From Ariolimax columbianus (Eukaryota > Mollusca > Gastropoda > Stylommatophora > Arionidae), in NCBI GenBank assembly GCA_036924085.1, contig JAVGWX010000011.1, positions 36,329,710-36,393,709 of the forward strand: a stretch of DNA of 64,000 bases, in the 5' to 3' direction. Under the pieces are notes generated by a model. The model did not search any database, was not told the DNA's origin, and saw only the letters and a list, made by a program, of their open reading frames with translations. The position numbers and the translations under genes are program-made. Shown piece by piece: positions 22,745 through 32,534 of the stretch (position 1 is the stretch's first letter; each line of letters opens with the position of its first letter).

Positions 22745-22805
22745 TGTTACATAGTTAGTTTAGTATAGTTTAGTTAGTTTAGTTAGTTAGTTAGTTAGTT
22801 AGTTT
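22745..22805. repeat. (TTAG)n microsatellite
   Basis: Runs of ttag with ttagtttag interruptions. Only about 60 bp long, so a telomeric meaning is not implied. Confidence 0.85.
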
Positions 22806-23480
22806 TCTTTTCCCTTATGCCGCTAAGCGTCGATGGGAACTTAGCTTGTCTGTCCTGCGCCAAGTGCGTTGCGTCGGTCAATGTGAGCCCGTATTGTTGC
22901 ACAATAACTCTATTGTTATCTGTTCGTATGTCTCGCGGCCGCGCCTATGCTCTGTAGCCACATCTACCAGCCTTGTAAACCATCAGTGGAAGTTGATGAG
23001 CATGCATTCTCATGGGATCACCTATCCATCGTGTTTTGTGCCTGCAAATATATTCTGCCGAAGACGTAGTTCTGACCATACTGCGAAAAAGCTGGCAGCT
23101 TTGAGATACAAATTCGAGTTAAACAAGATTGTGTCCTCGCTCGCACCTTTTTTAGCATTTGTTTCGCCATACTAGAAAGAAATGCTTTTGGAGAAGCAGA
23201 ATTAGAGATGTGTAAATCCGCACAAGCTCTGACGTCTCGCACTTATCTTCATTCTTACTCCTACGAGCATGAGCTATGCTCAAGCTGGCAGAACTCTGGA
23301 CGTTTGGTAGTTTGTAAACAAACTTCACGCAGACGTGAATTTAAATAACTACACATGTTTGTGTTCTATTACACGGACATCTTTGGAACCGGAGCGTATG
23401 TCCGTATATGCGAACTTGTCGCTACTGAAGTGTCATCTTGGGTGCAGAAATATAGCCATGGGATATAGGTCACATGCTTA
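22806..23480. other. Unassigned sequence
   Basis: An open frame at 22846-23175 (109 codons, plus strand) is cysteine- and serine-containing but matches nothing I know. No splice evidence. Confidence 0.35.
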
Positions 23481-23965
23481 TGTAAGTATGTATGTATGTA
23501 TGTATGTATGTATTTATGTATGTCTGTCTGTCTGTCTGCCTGCCTGCCTGCCTGCCTGCCTGCCCTGCCTGCCTGCCTGTCTGTCTGTGCGTGCGTGCGG
23601 TGTGTGTACGTACACGTACACGTACGTGTGTGTGTGTATGTACACGGACACGTACGTGTGTGTGTACGTACACGTACGTGTGTGTGTGAGTACGTACACG
23701 TACACGTACACGTACGTGTTTGTGTGTGTACGTACACGTACATGTGTGTGTGTTCGTACACGTACACGTACTTGTGTGTGTGTACGTACACGTATGTGTG
23801 TGTGTACATACACGTATACGTACGTGTGTGTCAGCGCGTGTGCGTGCGTGGGTGTAAGTGAGAATGATTGCATGCGTCTGCATGTGTGTGTGTGTGCGTG
23901 CGTGTGTGTGTGCGTGCGTGCGTGCGTGTGCGCGCGCGTGCATGCATGCATGGGTATACATGTAC
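23481..23965. repeat. Compound microsatellite: TATG, TCTG, CCTG, then GT/ACGT-rich
   Basis: Ordered blocks change one base at a time (tatg to tctg to cctg and back), then an alternating region of gtgtgtgtgtacgtacacgt pieces up to 23930. The ACGTACGT stretches are self-complementary and, with GT runs, prone to Z-DNA and hairpins. Confidence 0.95.
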
Positions 23966-24049
23966 GCATTTACTCGAGGTGGGGGAGGGGGGAAGGGGAG
24001 GGGTAGCGAGGTTTGGGCTGGACGACCAACTCGTTAAAAGAAAGTGAAG

Positions 24050-24685
24050 CGTCTTCTTCTTCTTCTTCTTCTTCTTCGTACGCAGTCAGAGAGTAACCAT
24101 TATTTTTTAGAAAAAGGCAGCGGTCATCCTGAGGCTGTCGACACTGCCATAGAGCTTGTCTAGTGTTGCCACTGGTGATGGCCACATCTGCTCTCTCTGA
24201 TCCTCGTATGTCGGGCAGTTTTGCAGCAAATGCTCAGCGGTCATTTTCCCGGTACCACACGGGCATTCGTCGGTTCCACCTATCGTCAATTTGTTGAATA
24301 GGTGGTACCTCAGTCTATTGTGGCCAGTGCGAAGTCTGAAGACCTTCAACCTGCTCTCTTCTGTTCAAATGGTAATAGGCATCGTTTTTGGTGTAGCCAG
24401 TATGTTCGGTTTCCTATTTGGTCATGTATCTAGTTCTAATAAGCCGTTTTGACTCTTCGTATGTCATACTGGTATCTGGTTGTGGTAGTTTTGCACTTTC
24501 TTTTGCCAGTCTGCCTCCTCGTTGCCTTGGATGTTGCAGTGAGATGGAACCCACTGCACCACTACCCTTTTTGGTGCGGACTGCTAGCATAGTTGACAGA
24601 GTACTGCTCTTAAATCATTAAGTTCAGTATTTTTCTGGCTTTTTAGTGCCGTGACTACGGCCAGGGCATCTGTAAGCAGGACTAT
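24050..24685 (-). pseudogene. Jockey-like LINE RNase H and C-terminal region
   Basis: The minus strand reads LLTDALAVVTALKSQKNTEL in the RNase H domain, then a PSHCNIQ-like block in another frame, RTRYMTK, and FRLRTGHNRLRYHLFNKLTI with the cysteine block DECPCGTGKMTAEHLLQNCP, ending KAAFF-like plus a (GAA)n tail at 24050-24077. A nearly identical 3' end without an internal 265-bp insert lies at 63489-64000. Frame changes show it is no longer coding. Confidence 0.85.
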
Positions 24686-24689
24686 GTGG

Positions 24690-24957
24690 CTTAATAATGA
24701 GGTACATTATGCTTAAAAACTGATAATTTTGCCAAGGCACATATGATGAAATGATTTTAATCTCTGTGTAGCTCTCTTGGTGATCCTCCAGCATCCCGAC
24801 TTAAATAGAAGTAACGGTAGCCCACTTCTGTGAGTTTAGGTTTTCTAATACTGGATTTCCCAATTGGTTTCATCACAGCAAAGACAGCCATGGCCTTGTT
24901 AAAGCGGGATTTTTTGTCCTCTTTCTTCCCTGCTTGGAGTGATACCAGTTTGCCTTC
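24690..24957 (-). repeat. 265-bp interspersed repeat, copy B
   Basis: Inverted copy of 18975-19245. It separates the AAWTTAAKAN end of the reverse transcriptase region from the RNase H region, in a place where other Jockey-like elements carry conserved sequence. It is either an insert that replaced the segment or a piece of it. Confidence 0.65.
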
Positions 24958-26240
24958 GCTGCTGTTGTCCATGCCGCAATGCCATACTGGAGAACTGGTC
25001 TCACTGTTCCAGTGTACAGTTTCTTTAGTATACTTTCGTCTGCTCCCCAGCTTGTGTCAGCAAGTTTCCTCATGATTGCCATTCTTTCTCTGGCTCTCAT
25101 TCGGTTTCTTTCGATCTGACTTTTTCATGTCATGCGCCGATCAAATGTGACTCCCAGGTAGTTTGGGTTGTCGTTTGGCTGGAGGCATTTGCCGTTTAGA
25201 CTTAATTTGGTGTTTTGGGGTTTGATTGATAGCGAGAATATTGTACATGTGGTTTTGTCCTCGTTTATTTTACAAGCCATGAGTTCGCCCACTCTTCCAG
25301 CGATGTTAGGGCCTGCTGCATCCGATTTCTTGCTATGGTGAGAATCTTTTCAGAGGTCCACATAGCCAGATCGTCTGCAAACATTGAGCTATGGACTCTT
25401 CTTAGTATATTCTCTGTAATGTCATTTATATACACCAGGAAGAGTGTGGGTGACAGTACTCCCTTTTGGGGTACTCCCTGCTCAAGTGTCACCTTTTTGC
25501 TCATCTGCCCTTGTAATTGAACTATGGCCGTTCTGTTTTTGAGGTAGTGGTTGATCCACTTGTACATTTTCCCACAAACTTCACTTCTTCTTAGCTTGAC
25601 TCTAAGTCCCTCTTTCCAGACTTTGTCAAATGCTTTTTCCAGGCCCACCCAAACCGCTACTGTGTGTTTCTGTTCCTGGTAGGTATCTTCTATTTCCTGG
25701 GCTATGAGGATGACCTGATCCTCAGTGGATCTGTGCTATCTAAAGCCTGCTTGCTGTGGAATTAGTATGCGTTTTTCTTCCAGATGCCACATCAGTCTGG
25801 TGTTTATCATACGTTCCATCAGTTTGCCGACACAGCTCATTAGGCTGATAGGCCTGTATCCATTTGGATCTGTTTTGTCTTTTCCTTTCTTTGCTACTGG
25901 TACAAGTACTGCGTATTTCCATGCCTGGGGTACAATACCCCTTTTCCAGCTTTGGTTCAGGACTGATAGCAGTTTCCTCTTTGCTGTTTGGCCCAGCCCC
26001 ATCAGTATTTCGTTTGTTATCCCGTCTTTTCCTGGAGATTTCTTTTTCTTTAATGTTCTCATGGCCTCTTCCATTTCGTTCATTGTAAATTTTGCCATCA
26101 TATGCTCTTCTGGTGCCATATTGATGTTGTCGTGCCTCTTTTGCTGTTCATTAATGTCTGTATGCCAGTTAAGCGTCTGATATAGCCTCTCCTTTCCAGG
26201 TGTAGAGATCGCCGCTGGATTCACTGTTTGGCTGTCCTTT
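24958..26240 (-). pseudogene. Jockey-like LINE reverse transcriptase, near complete
   Basis: From 26224 downward, one frame reads PGKERLYQTLNWHTDINEQQ, EEAMRTLKKKKSPGKDGITN, then NGYRPISLMSCVGKLMERMI and IPQQAGFR. It meets a single TAG near 25740 and continues in the same frame as GLEKAFDKVWKEGLRVKLRR, LEQGVPQKGVLSPTLFLVYI and the MFADDLAMW box. After VK at 25265 a stop and frame changes follow (NYLGVTFDRRM, MRARERMAIMRKLADTSWGA, LYTGTVRPVLQYGIAAW). Motif A begins VGLEKAFD instead of V/D-L, so its first catalytic aspartate is G. The FADD box is intact. This is the best preserved LINE in the window. Confidence 0.85.
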
Positions 26241-26995
26241 CAGGAGTTTTCATGCCAATGGCATCTCCTACATTATTGTGTCCCTAGCAGCACCTTCATG
26301 GCTGGCCCCCTGTTTCTTTCAGAGCCTGTTGTGGGTCGCGCCAAGTACCCGGTGGTATAACTGGGCGGGCAGATTGGGTTCATTATTCTTAGTTGGCAGC
26401 CAATCTAAAAGAAGGTAAACTCTGACTCTGAACCCGGGTAGACGAAGCTCGTTAGCATGTTCATGCAGTTCGCTAGGAAAAAAGGAACTCTGATTTTAAA
26501 CCCACAAGTGCCAGAGAGTGCTGGCTAGTCCTGGGACGAGAAGAGTATCATTGGATGGTTCGAGTAGCTAGCATTTGCGGGAAAATCCACTGCCACGTGG
26601 AAACCTCGGGACAGGGTAGAGCTACAGGAGTAAACCCAGACAAAGTCCGGTGTGGTAGCAGCTTAGGTGGATGGTTTCAAAATTGCGATCACATTCCAGC
26701 AGCTCTTGCAGCTGAGCACGGTGCCAAATTGTCAGGCTTTGGATTACACCAGTGAGGCCGAGAGGGGGGATCATGCAGTTTAGGCAGCCCAGGGTCTCCA
26801 TATTCAGCGCCAAGGCTGTGCGCCTTGGAGATGCTACTCCAGCCTCTCTCTTAACAGGAGATGGAGCTGGACAAAAACTCACATGACGCCACGCACATGG
26901 TCTACAAGGCGCGGTCACCTTTACGTTGTGCTTGGAAACAATTTGCTTCCGTTCTGGTTCAGGGAGATGTGACTGCTTCTTCACTTTTCAATGAA
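26241..26995. other. Possible 5' part of the Jockey-like element; unassigned
   Basis: Mixed-composition sequence upstream, in the minus sense, of the reverse transcriptase frame. A 120-codon minus frame at 26622-26984 has no recognisable domain. It could be 5' UTR or decayed ORF1, but nothing proves it. Confidence 0.35.
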
Positions 26996-27067
26996 AGAAT
27001 GTCTTAATTTTCTAAACTTACTTGTGTCATCTTGTGTCTCTTTCTATTTCTGTAAGATCAGAACACA

Positions 27068-27069
<2 letters not shown>

Positions 27070-27118
<49 letters not shown>

Positions 27119-27156
27119 TCTTTCAGTTTCTCTCTTTCTCTCTCTCTTTCTCTCTT

Positions 27157-27215
<59 letters not shown>

Positions 27216-27216
27216 A
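27070..27216. repeat. (CT)n and (CA)n compound microsatellite
   Basis: Long CT run with TTTCT interruptions, then (AC)n from 27191. Confidence 0.95.
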
Positions 27217-27537
27217 ACGCACACTTCTCACAGAATTATTCATAGAATACTCTTGTCCAGAACTTACTTGAGTGTAAATGTATCTCTGTATGTCCCTACC
27301 GTGTAGACCGATCGCTCGCCTGCATGACTTGGAACAGTTTCGTCTTTGACATGTGGCAGCTCGGCCTTTTTTTACACCTTTGAGCTTCTAGCATTCGTAC
27401 CTCAAAAGTTTAGAACTTTAGTTGCCTGATAACTGCAAAGGTTCTAGAACCGACCCAGCGTTTAACGCCTTGATCAGCATTTTGAAACTCTTTGGTCTCA
27501 TAATTTGAGGATCGGAAATCTATTAGTGGAGCAGAGA

Positions 27538-28610
27538 TCAACTACACTGGTACTTACTTACAAGAATTGTAAAAAAAAAACTGTTGTGCTCTTGACACAG
27601 CCAATCTGTTACTTATTTTCCAGACTTGTACTCTTGACATCTCACACAACCAATCTGTTACTTATTTTCCAGACTTGTACTCTTGACATCTCACACAACC
27701 AATCTGTTACTTATTTTCCAGACTTGTACTCTTGACATCTCACACAGCCAATCTGTTACTTATTTTCCAGACTTGTACTCTTGACATCTCACACAGCCAA
27801 TCTGTTACTTATTTTCCAGACTTGTACTCTTGACATCTCACACAACCAATCTGTTACTTATTTTCCAGACTTGTACTCTTGACATCTCACACAACCAATC
27901 TGTTACTTATTTTCCAGACTTATACTCTTGACATCTCACACAGCCAATCTGTTACTTATTTTCCAGACTTGTACTCTTGACATCTCACACAACCAATCTG
28001 TTACTTATTTTCCAGACTTGTACTCTTGACATCTCACACAACCAATCTGTTACTTATTTTCCAGACCTGTACTCTTGACATCTCACACAACCAATCTTTT
28101 ACTTATTTACTAGACTTGTACTCTTGACATCTCACACAACCAATCTGTTACTTATTTTCCAGACCTGTACTCTTGACATCTCACACAACCAATCTTTTAC
28201 TTATTTACTAGACTTGTACTCTTGACATCTCACACAACCAATCTGTTACTTATTTTCTAGACTTGTACTCTTGACATCTCACACAACCAATCTGTTACTT
28301 ATTTTCCAGACCTGTACTCTTGACATCTCACACAACCAATCTTTTACTTATTTACTAGACTTGTACTCTTGACATCTCACACAACCAATCTTTTACTTAT
28401 TTACTAGACTTGTACTCTTGACATCTCACACAACCAATCTTTTACTTATTTACTAGACTTGTACTCTTGACATCTCACACAACCAATCTTTTACTTATTT
28501 ACTAGACTTGTACTCTTGACATCTCACACAACCAATCTTTTACTTATTTACTAGACTTGTACTCTTGACATCTCACACAACCAAACTGGTACTTATATAC
28601 AAGAATTGTA
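27538..28610. repeat. 49-bp minisatellite upstream of the CUB gene, about 20 units
   Basis: The unit joins tcacacaaccaatctgttac with ttattttccagacttgtact and cttgacatc. Two types alternate: ctgttacttattttccag and cttttacttatttactag. The second type dominates from about 28080 to 28560. The outermost units on both sides share a different form (actggtacttatatacaaga and gaattgtaa). Each unit contains CCAAT and a pyrimidine-rich stretch ending in AG. The array ends about 70 bp before the CUB gene start codon. Confidence 0.95.
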
Positions 28611-28675
28611 ATATATGGATGTACACTTGCTCTCTCACACAGCCAAACTATGATGGGTGATGACTCCTTGCCACC
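28590..28675 (+). promoter_or_regulatory. Candidate core promoter and 5' leader of the CUB gene
   Basis: A TATA-like gtaatatatgg lies at 28609-28619, about 60 bp before the start codon. The pyrimidine-rich gctctctcacacag at 28629-28642 could be an initiator region or a splice acceptor for an upstream leader exon. The leader contains upstream ATG codons at 28650, 28653 and 28660. No transcript evidence is available, so whether transcription begins here is inference. Confidence 0.35.
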
Positions 28676-28679
28676 ATGA
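28650..28679 (+). CDS. Upstream ORF overlapping the CUB start codon
   Basis: Nine codons (MMGDDSLPP) from the ATG at 28650. Its TGA stop at 28677-28679 overlaps the main ATG at 28676-28678 as ATGA. If it lies in the mRNA, it could restrain translation or allow termination-reinitiation at the main start. Its own start context (aaactatga) is weak compared with the main start. Confidence 0.4.
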   Translation: MMGDDSLPP

Positions 28680-28742
28680 CGTCATGTGTGCCTTTCTTCG
28701 TCATCCTGGCAGTCGGAATCACCAACTTTGTGCCTTTTGGAG
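28676..28742 (+). CDS. CUB gene exon 1: start and signal peptide
   Basis: The start codon sits in gccaccatga, a strong Kozak context, and the frame has an upstream stop (TGA at 28661-28663), so no earlier in-frame start exists. The 22 codons encode MTSCVPFFVILAVGITNFVP then FG: a short N-region, a hydrophobic core and a likely cleavage near residues 22-24. The exon ends G|gtaagg, phase 1. The next exon seen starts in phase 1 and supplies CC, giving A23. The assignment of this exon to the CUB exons rests on phase match, strand, the signal peptide being what a CUB protein needs, and the lack of competing genes. A transcript would settle it. Confidence 0.65.
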
Positions 28743-29290
28743 GTAAGGGTCTGTTTTCATTTGCCCAGCATCTCTAAATCTAGAGGAAATTGATGCCTTG
28801 GACTGCAAACGTAGATAATTATCTAGGGGAATGTTGATTTAGATTAAGAAACAATTACATCTGTATTTTAGTTACCTTTTAACTTAACTTGCAATGTATT
28901 TTACTGATTGCCATAATATAATTAATAGTTGTCCACCGCAAGCGAAGATGGCGACATCATCAGGCTTGTGCAGTGAGATGTTTTCTCGTTTGGATATAAA
29001 AACCAATCCTGGCACGGCCCGAGTTTACCGCACCCGGGGAACTCATGTGAGAAGTCGGCTGTGTAGCCGTCGTACATTCTGCTCTATCATGCGGCACACT
29101 TTCTCTTAGTCTACGTGATAAAGATTTGCTCTGCGATCTGAGCACGTTTGGTGATACCAGCGCTACAGGTGGATACGGTTCTGTGCAAGAAACACCTAGA
29201 AGGTGACAAACCAAACGATATTGAAAATCTGGCTTGTTAATTAACTTGCATCATAATTATATGTATGCATTTTTGCTCAAGACAAATAAT
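28743..29290. other. Start of intron 1
   Basis: Unassigned sequence. The segment from about 28937 begins ccgcaagcgaagatg, a motif also found at about 31051 and, inverted, at about 38198 and near the SINE-like copies, so a decayed SINE 3' end is possible. Confidence 0.35.
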
Positions 29291-29299
29291 TATTTAATA

Positions 29300-29875
29300 A
29301 ATATACAAAAATATATTATTGTCCACCTCTTATGGAGCGGAAATAGTGCTCCAGTGGATACCTGGCCATGTTAGAATCCCAGGAAATGAGAAGGCTGATG
29401 AGCTGACCAGAAGCCTGGTAATGCTACCACAGCCACTACCTAGTATCACACTACGAACCTGCAAGCAAATCCTGAAAAATAAATATAGACAGGAGTGGCT
29501 AGATCAGTGGGCCACATCCCAGACAGGCCGAGTATATTACAAAAATCAAGCAAAACCAGATACCCAGGATCCAGCCAAAACACTGAAACGAAAAGACCAA
29601 AGTTTGATCTTCAAACTGAGAACAGGCCATGCCCCCCTCAACAAACATCTGAATAGATTAGACCCACTTCGTGAACCAAACTGCAGATTCTGCCATGACC
29701 ACAAGGAGTCAGTCGAGCACCTCCTGACTTTATGACCAAGGCTGACTGATCTGCGATACTGCTGTTACCACCACACCCCACCATTCTCAACACACTCTAC
29801 ACATCACTTCAACAATTGAGGAGGACGTGTGTTTTGTTAGGGAGGCATTGGGCTGTCAAGAGCTGCCAGCTTACA
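29300..29875 (+). pseudogene. LINE RNase H and C-terminal region, family 2
   Basis: The frame at 29319-29735 reads AEIVLQWIPGHVRIPGNEKA, DELTRSLVML, LRTCKQILKNKYRQEWLDQW, then FKLRTGHAPLNKHLNRLDPL and PNCRFCHDHKESVEHLLTL before a stop. The first block is the RNase H WIPGH.....NE.AD motif; the second is the LRTGHA block; the third is a C..C....SVEHLL cysteine motif. These mark the 3' end of a Jockey-like LINE. After a frameshift it continues in TLYTSLQ-like text, as in the related copy at 43185-43480. The element is 5'-truncated. Confidence 0.8.
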
Positions 29876-29984
29876 GCTAAATGGATTTTATCATCATCAT
29901 CATTATCATCAGCATCATCCTATATTTCCTATTTGTACAAGTTTGTATTTAACTTGGCACGACCAGTCGACTTCTATTTCTCAT

Positions 29985-30120
29985 ATTCAAACCAATTTAC
30001 CCAGAGAGCTAAAAGGTTGTACACAGTCACTATAAGTACGACCTGTTAATCTATCAATTGTTGACGGATCCTGGACAGGTCATTCAAAAGCTCTTTACCG
30101 AAAAACGTAGTTTCTTTATA
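29985..30120. repeat. Short interspersed repeat, copy 1
   Basis: Contains agtacgacctgttaatctat and ctttaccgaaaaacgtag. A related copy at 56510-56630 has agtgcgacctgttaatctat and ctttaccgagaaatgcaa. Confidence 0.6.
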
Positions 30121-30229
30121 TTTCCTTTATTCCGTTACAATCACTAATTCCGCTTTGGTTATGCGTGACAGCCGAGAGTATAATTCGCCAATGAGTTAAT
30201 GGTTACTAGTGTCTTTATAGTTAGTTGCC

Positions 30230-30494
30230 TTTTGCAAGCGATGATGGTGACACGGTTTTAACTTGATGATGTAACGCGCTGTTTTTGGATTATAGTGAGG
30301 AAGAAACTGCGCTGGTCACCAACCTCACTCTCTGGTTCCGAGCTACCTTGGACCAGTAGCATAACATAAGTCAAGATGACTGGATTTAATTCAGGATGCA
30401 GGCACTAGGGAAGTATTTAAACCTGCCGGTTTCGAACCAACGTCGTTTACATTCATCACTTTGAGAGGCGAGTGCCTTATCTCTCGACCACAGC
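30230..30494 (-). mobile_element. tRNA-derived SINE, copy 1
   Basis: On the minus strand the head reads GCTGTGGTCGAGAG (30494-30481, box A-like) and later GGTTCGAAACC (30438-30428, box B-like), in the spacing of a tRNA-derived promoter. The 3' part continues to the motif complementary to cgatgatggtgacac near 30240. A second copy is at 31050-31330. Confidence 0.7.
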
Positions 30495-31049
30495 GACCCA
30501 TTTATCCGAAGCAAATGACCACGTTTCAGTTTTTAATTACCAATAATTCCCGGCTATTCACGTCTGACACATTACATGTAATAAGAATGCATTGGAGTAA
30601 ATTTCGCCGATTACTCCAGCTTCCAGTAACTTTTAAGCTCATATTCATTGCAGTATTTATTCCTCCCATTATTATGATTTTACTATGCCAAAATTACTCT
30701 ATCGCTCTTAATATCTATATACGCCATTAATACTTGTTAACGCCAAAATTAATAAATTTCACCTAAAAATTATAATGTTTATGGTTTCTACCACGAAAAA
30801 AAAACTACAATAACAACGTCAAAAACACGCCAATTCACCAAAGAAACCCAAAACAAATTTTTAATACGCTCTTATAGTCCCAAAAACAACTTTTCTTATA
30901 ATAAATAAAAGTTATGCGGGGAACACGTTTTTGTATGTTTCCTTTTTTAAATCAGATTTTTGTTTGTTTAGAAATGGACAAAAAGTTGTGAGTATCCCTG
31001 GTAATATTAGTTTTCATTAAGCAGCAAAACAAAAGCCAGTTAGTTTCAA
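30495..31049. other. Unassigned intron sequence
   Basis: AT-rich with short poly-A and poly-T runs. An 89-codon plus frame at 30461-30730 has no recognisable domain. Confidence 0.4.
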
Positions 31050-31330
31050 TCGCAAGCGTTGATGGCTACATTATGAGACGATTTTGTCTTGATGGTGCAA
31101 CTTGCGCTGTATTAGTTAGAAAGCAACTAAGCTTGTCATAAACCTCACTCTCTCGTCCCGAACTGCCTTGAACCAGTGGCAAGACGATCAGTCGAAAACT
31201 AGTGGAAGTAGCTTAGGATGCAGTCTCTCTGGTCTTGCCACCCTTGAAACCAGGGATCAATTGAAACTTGCAGGATTCGATCGCACACCGTTTTCATTCA
31301 TCACTTTTACCTCTCGACTACAGCGACCCC
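31050..31330 (-). mobile_element. tRNA-derived SINE, copy 2
   Basis: The same family as 30230-30494: box A-like GCTGTAGTCGAGAG at 31326-31313 and box B-like CGATCGAATCC at 31282-31272. Both share the actcactctct block and the gcaagcg 3' motif. The two copies are in the same orientation, about 800 bp apart. Confidence 0.7.
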
Positions 31331-31379
31331 TTGACAACATTTGTGGGCAATGTTCTGTTAGCGGTATATATAAACTAGT

Positions 31380-32020
31380 CTTGAAACGAAACTCAAAGTC
31401 TACCAAGCCGTAGTGTTCCCAACCCTTTTGTATGCTAATGTAACGTGGACTGTGTACAGTAGGCATGCTTGGAAAATAAACCACTTCCATACAAGGTGCC
31501 TCCGTAGATTGTTCAAAATAAAGTAGCAGGATAGGGTACCAGACACCGACATCCTCATGAAGGCAAAAATGACGAGCATCCACACACTGTTGCAGAAGAC
31601 CCAGATCAGTTGGGCCAGCCACGTCGTGCGCATGCTAGACAACCACATCCCCAAACAACTAATGTATGTGAGCTGAAAGATTACCTGCGTAAATCTGGTG
31701 AACAAAAGAAGCATTTCAAAGACTCCCTCAAAGTATCTCTGACACGCTTCAGCATCGATGTAAACGCATGGGAATATCTCCCACAGGACCGCAAGGCATG
31801 GCGTAAAACCGCCATCAGAGGCACCTCCATTGCTGAGGAGCGCCGGACCTCCGAAGCACACAAAAAAACGCAGTTTGCGTAAAGACAAAATAACTGACAC
31901 TCACATGTCCCATTCTCACATTAAATGCTACGTATGTGAAAGGATTTTCCGTGCCAGAATTGGACCATACAGCCACCTCCGAACTCACTGGCGAGGGGCA
32001 GCACAACATGTCTGACTGCT
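31380..32020 (+). pseudogene. RTE-like LINE 3' end with C2H2 finger
   Basis: The plus strand reads SKVYQAVVFPTLLYANVTWT, HTRCLRRLFKIK, a frame change, IHTLLQKTQISWASHVVRML, HIPKQL, then the frame at 31670-31882 with EQKKHFKDSLKVSLTRFSID, EYLPQDRKAWRKTAIRGTSI and, after another frame change, KCYVCERIFRARIGPYSHLR with TH. The last block keeps the C..C....F.....L..H...H spacing of a C2H2 finger and is the most complete finger in the window. It ends with a stop near 32014 and an (ATT)n run at 32050-32067. Confidence 0.8.
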
Positions 32021-32534
32021 GTTGTGATTATCCCTTGCGATGATCACCTATTATTATTATTATTATTACATAAACTGGGCTCTGTGTTGTAGCGAGCTGG
32101 TCTCGTCTTCTAGACGGACCGAGTCAAACTTCAGGAATGCCTATTAGTTCAGTCGTATCATTTGTTTCGCGACTGTTATCCCAGTGCTCAATAATCTTAT
32201 CTTTACAGTCGTTGCCGCTGTTTGTATCACTTGTCCTCTCTTATCCATTTGTGCATGATGCGTCGTGGGGAGTCGTAGTTTTCTGTCCAGCGTCAGTGGA
32301 CGTCATCCAATTACGATTTAGAATATCTGCAACATTTTTTACCCATTTAGTTCTCGGTCTGCCATGTTTCAAAACCCGATCCCCGTGCGTTATAAGCGCA
32401 CATCGGTAGTTGGTCAGTTTGCATTTTCTTTGTATCACTAATTCCATTGAAAATGAACAGCGTGATGTGCACAACGCCGGATTCTTCCTCTGGGTTTACT
32501 CCCTAAATCTTCCCTGTGGCTTGTTATTCCCACA
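32021..32534. other. Unassigned intron sequence
   Basis: A minus-strand stretch around 32474-32241 reads LTNYRCALITHGDRVLKHGR and PRTKWVKNVADILNRNWM, which resembles the GRP..W...V. tail of an RTE-like LINE. Too short to be certain. Confidence 0.4.

Noticed and set aside
23335..24006. Cysteine- and valine-rich 223-codon frame
   Set aside because: Compound microsatellite; open in most frames on both strands.
27538..28610. CRISPR array (direct repeats of 49 bp)
   Set aside because: No unique spacers: units are contiguous and near identical, the genome is eukaryotic and no cas genes are present.
28660..28746. Alternative start at 28660 in the +1 frame
   Set aside because: It reads a cysteine- and histidine-rich chance peptide and ends in a stop just past the exon 1 donor; the signal peptide frame from 28676 has the better Kozak context and links in phase to exon 2.
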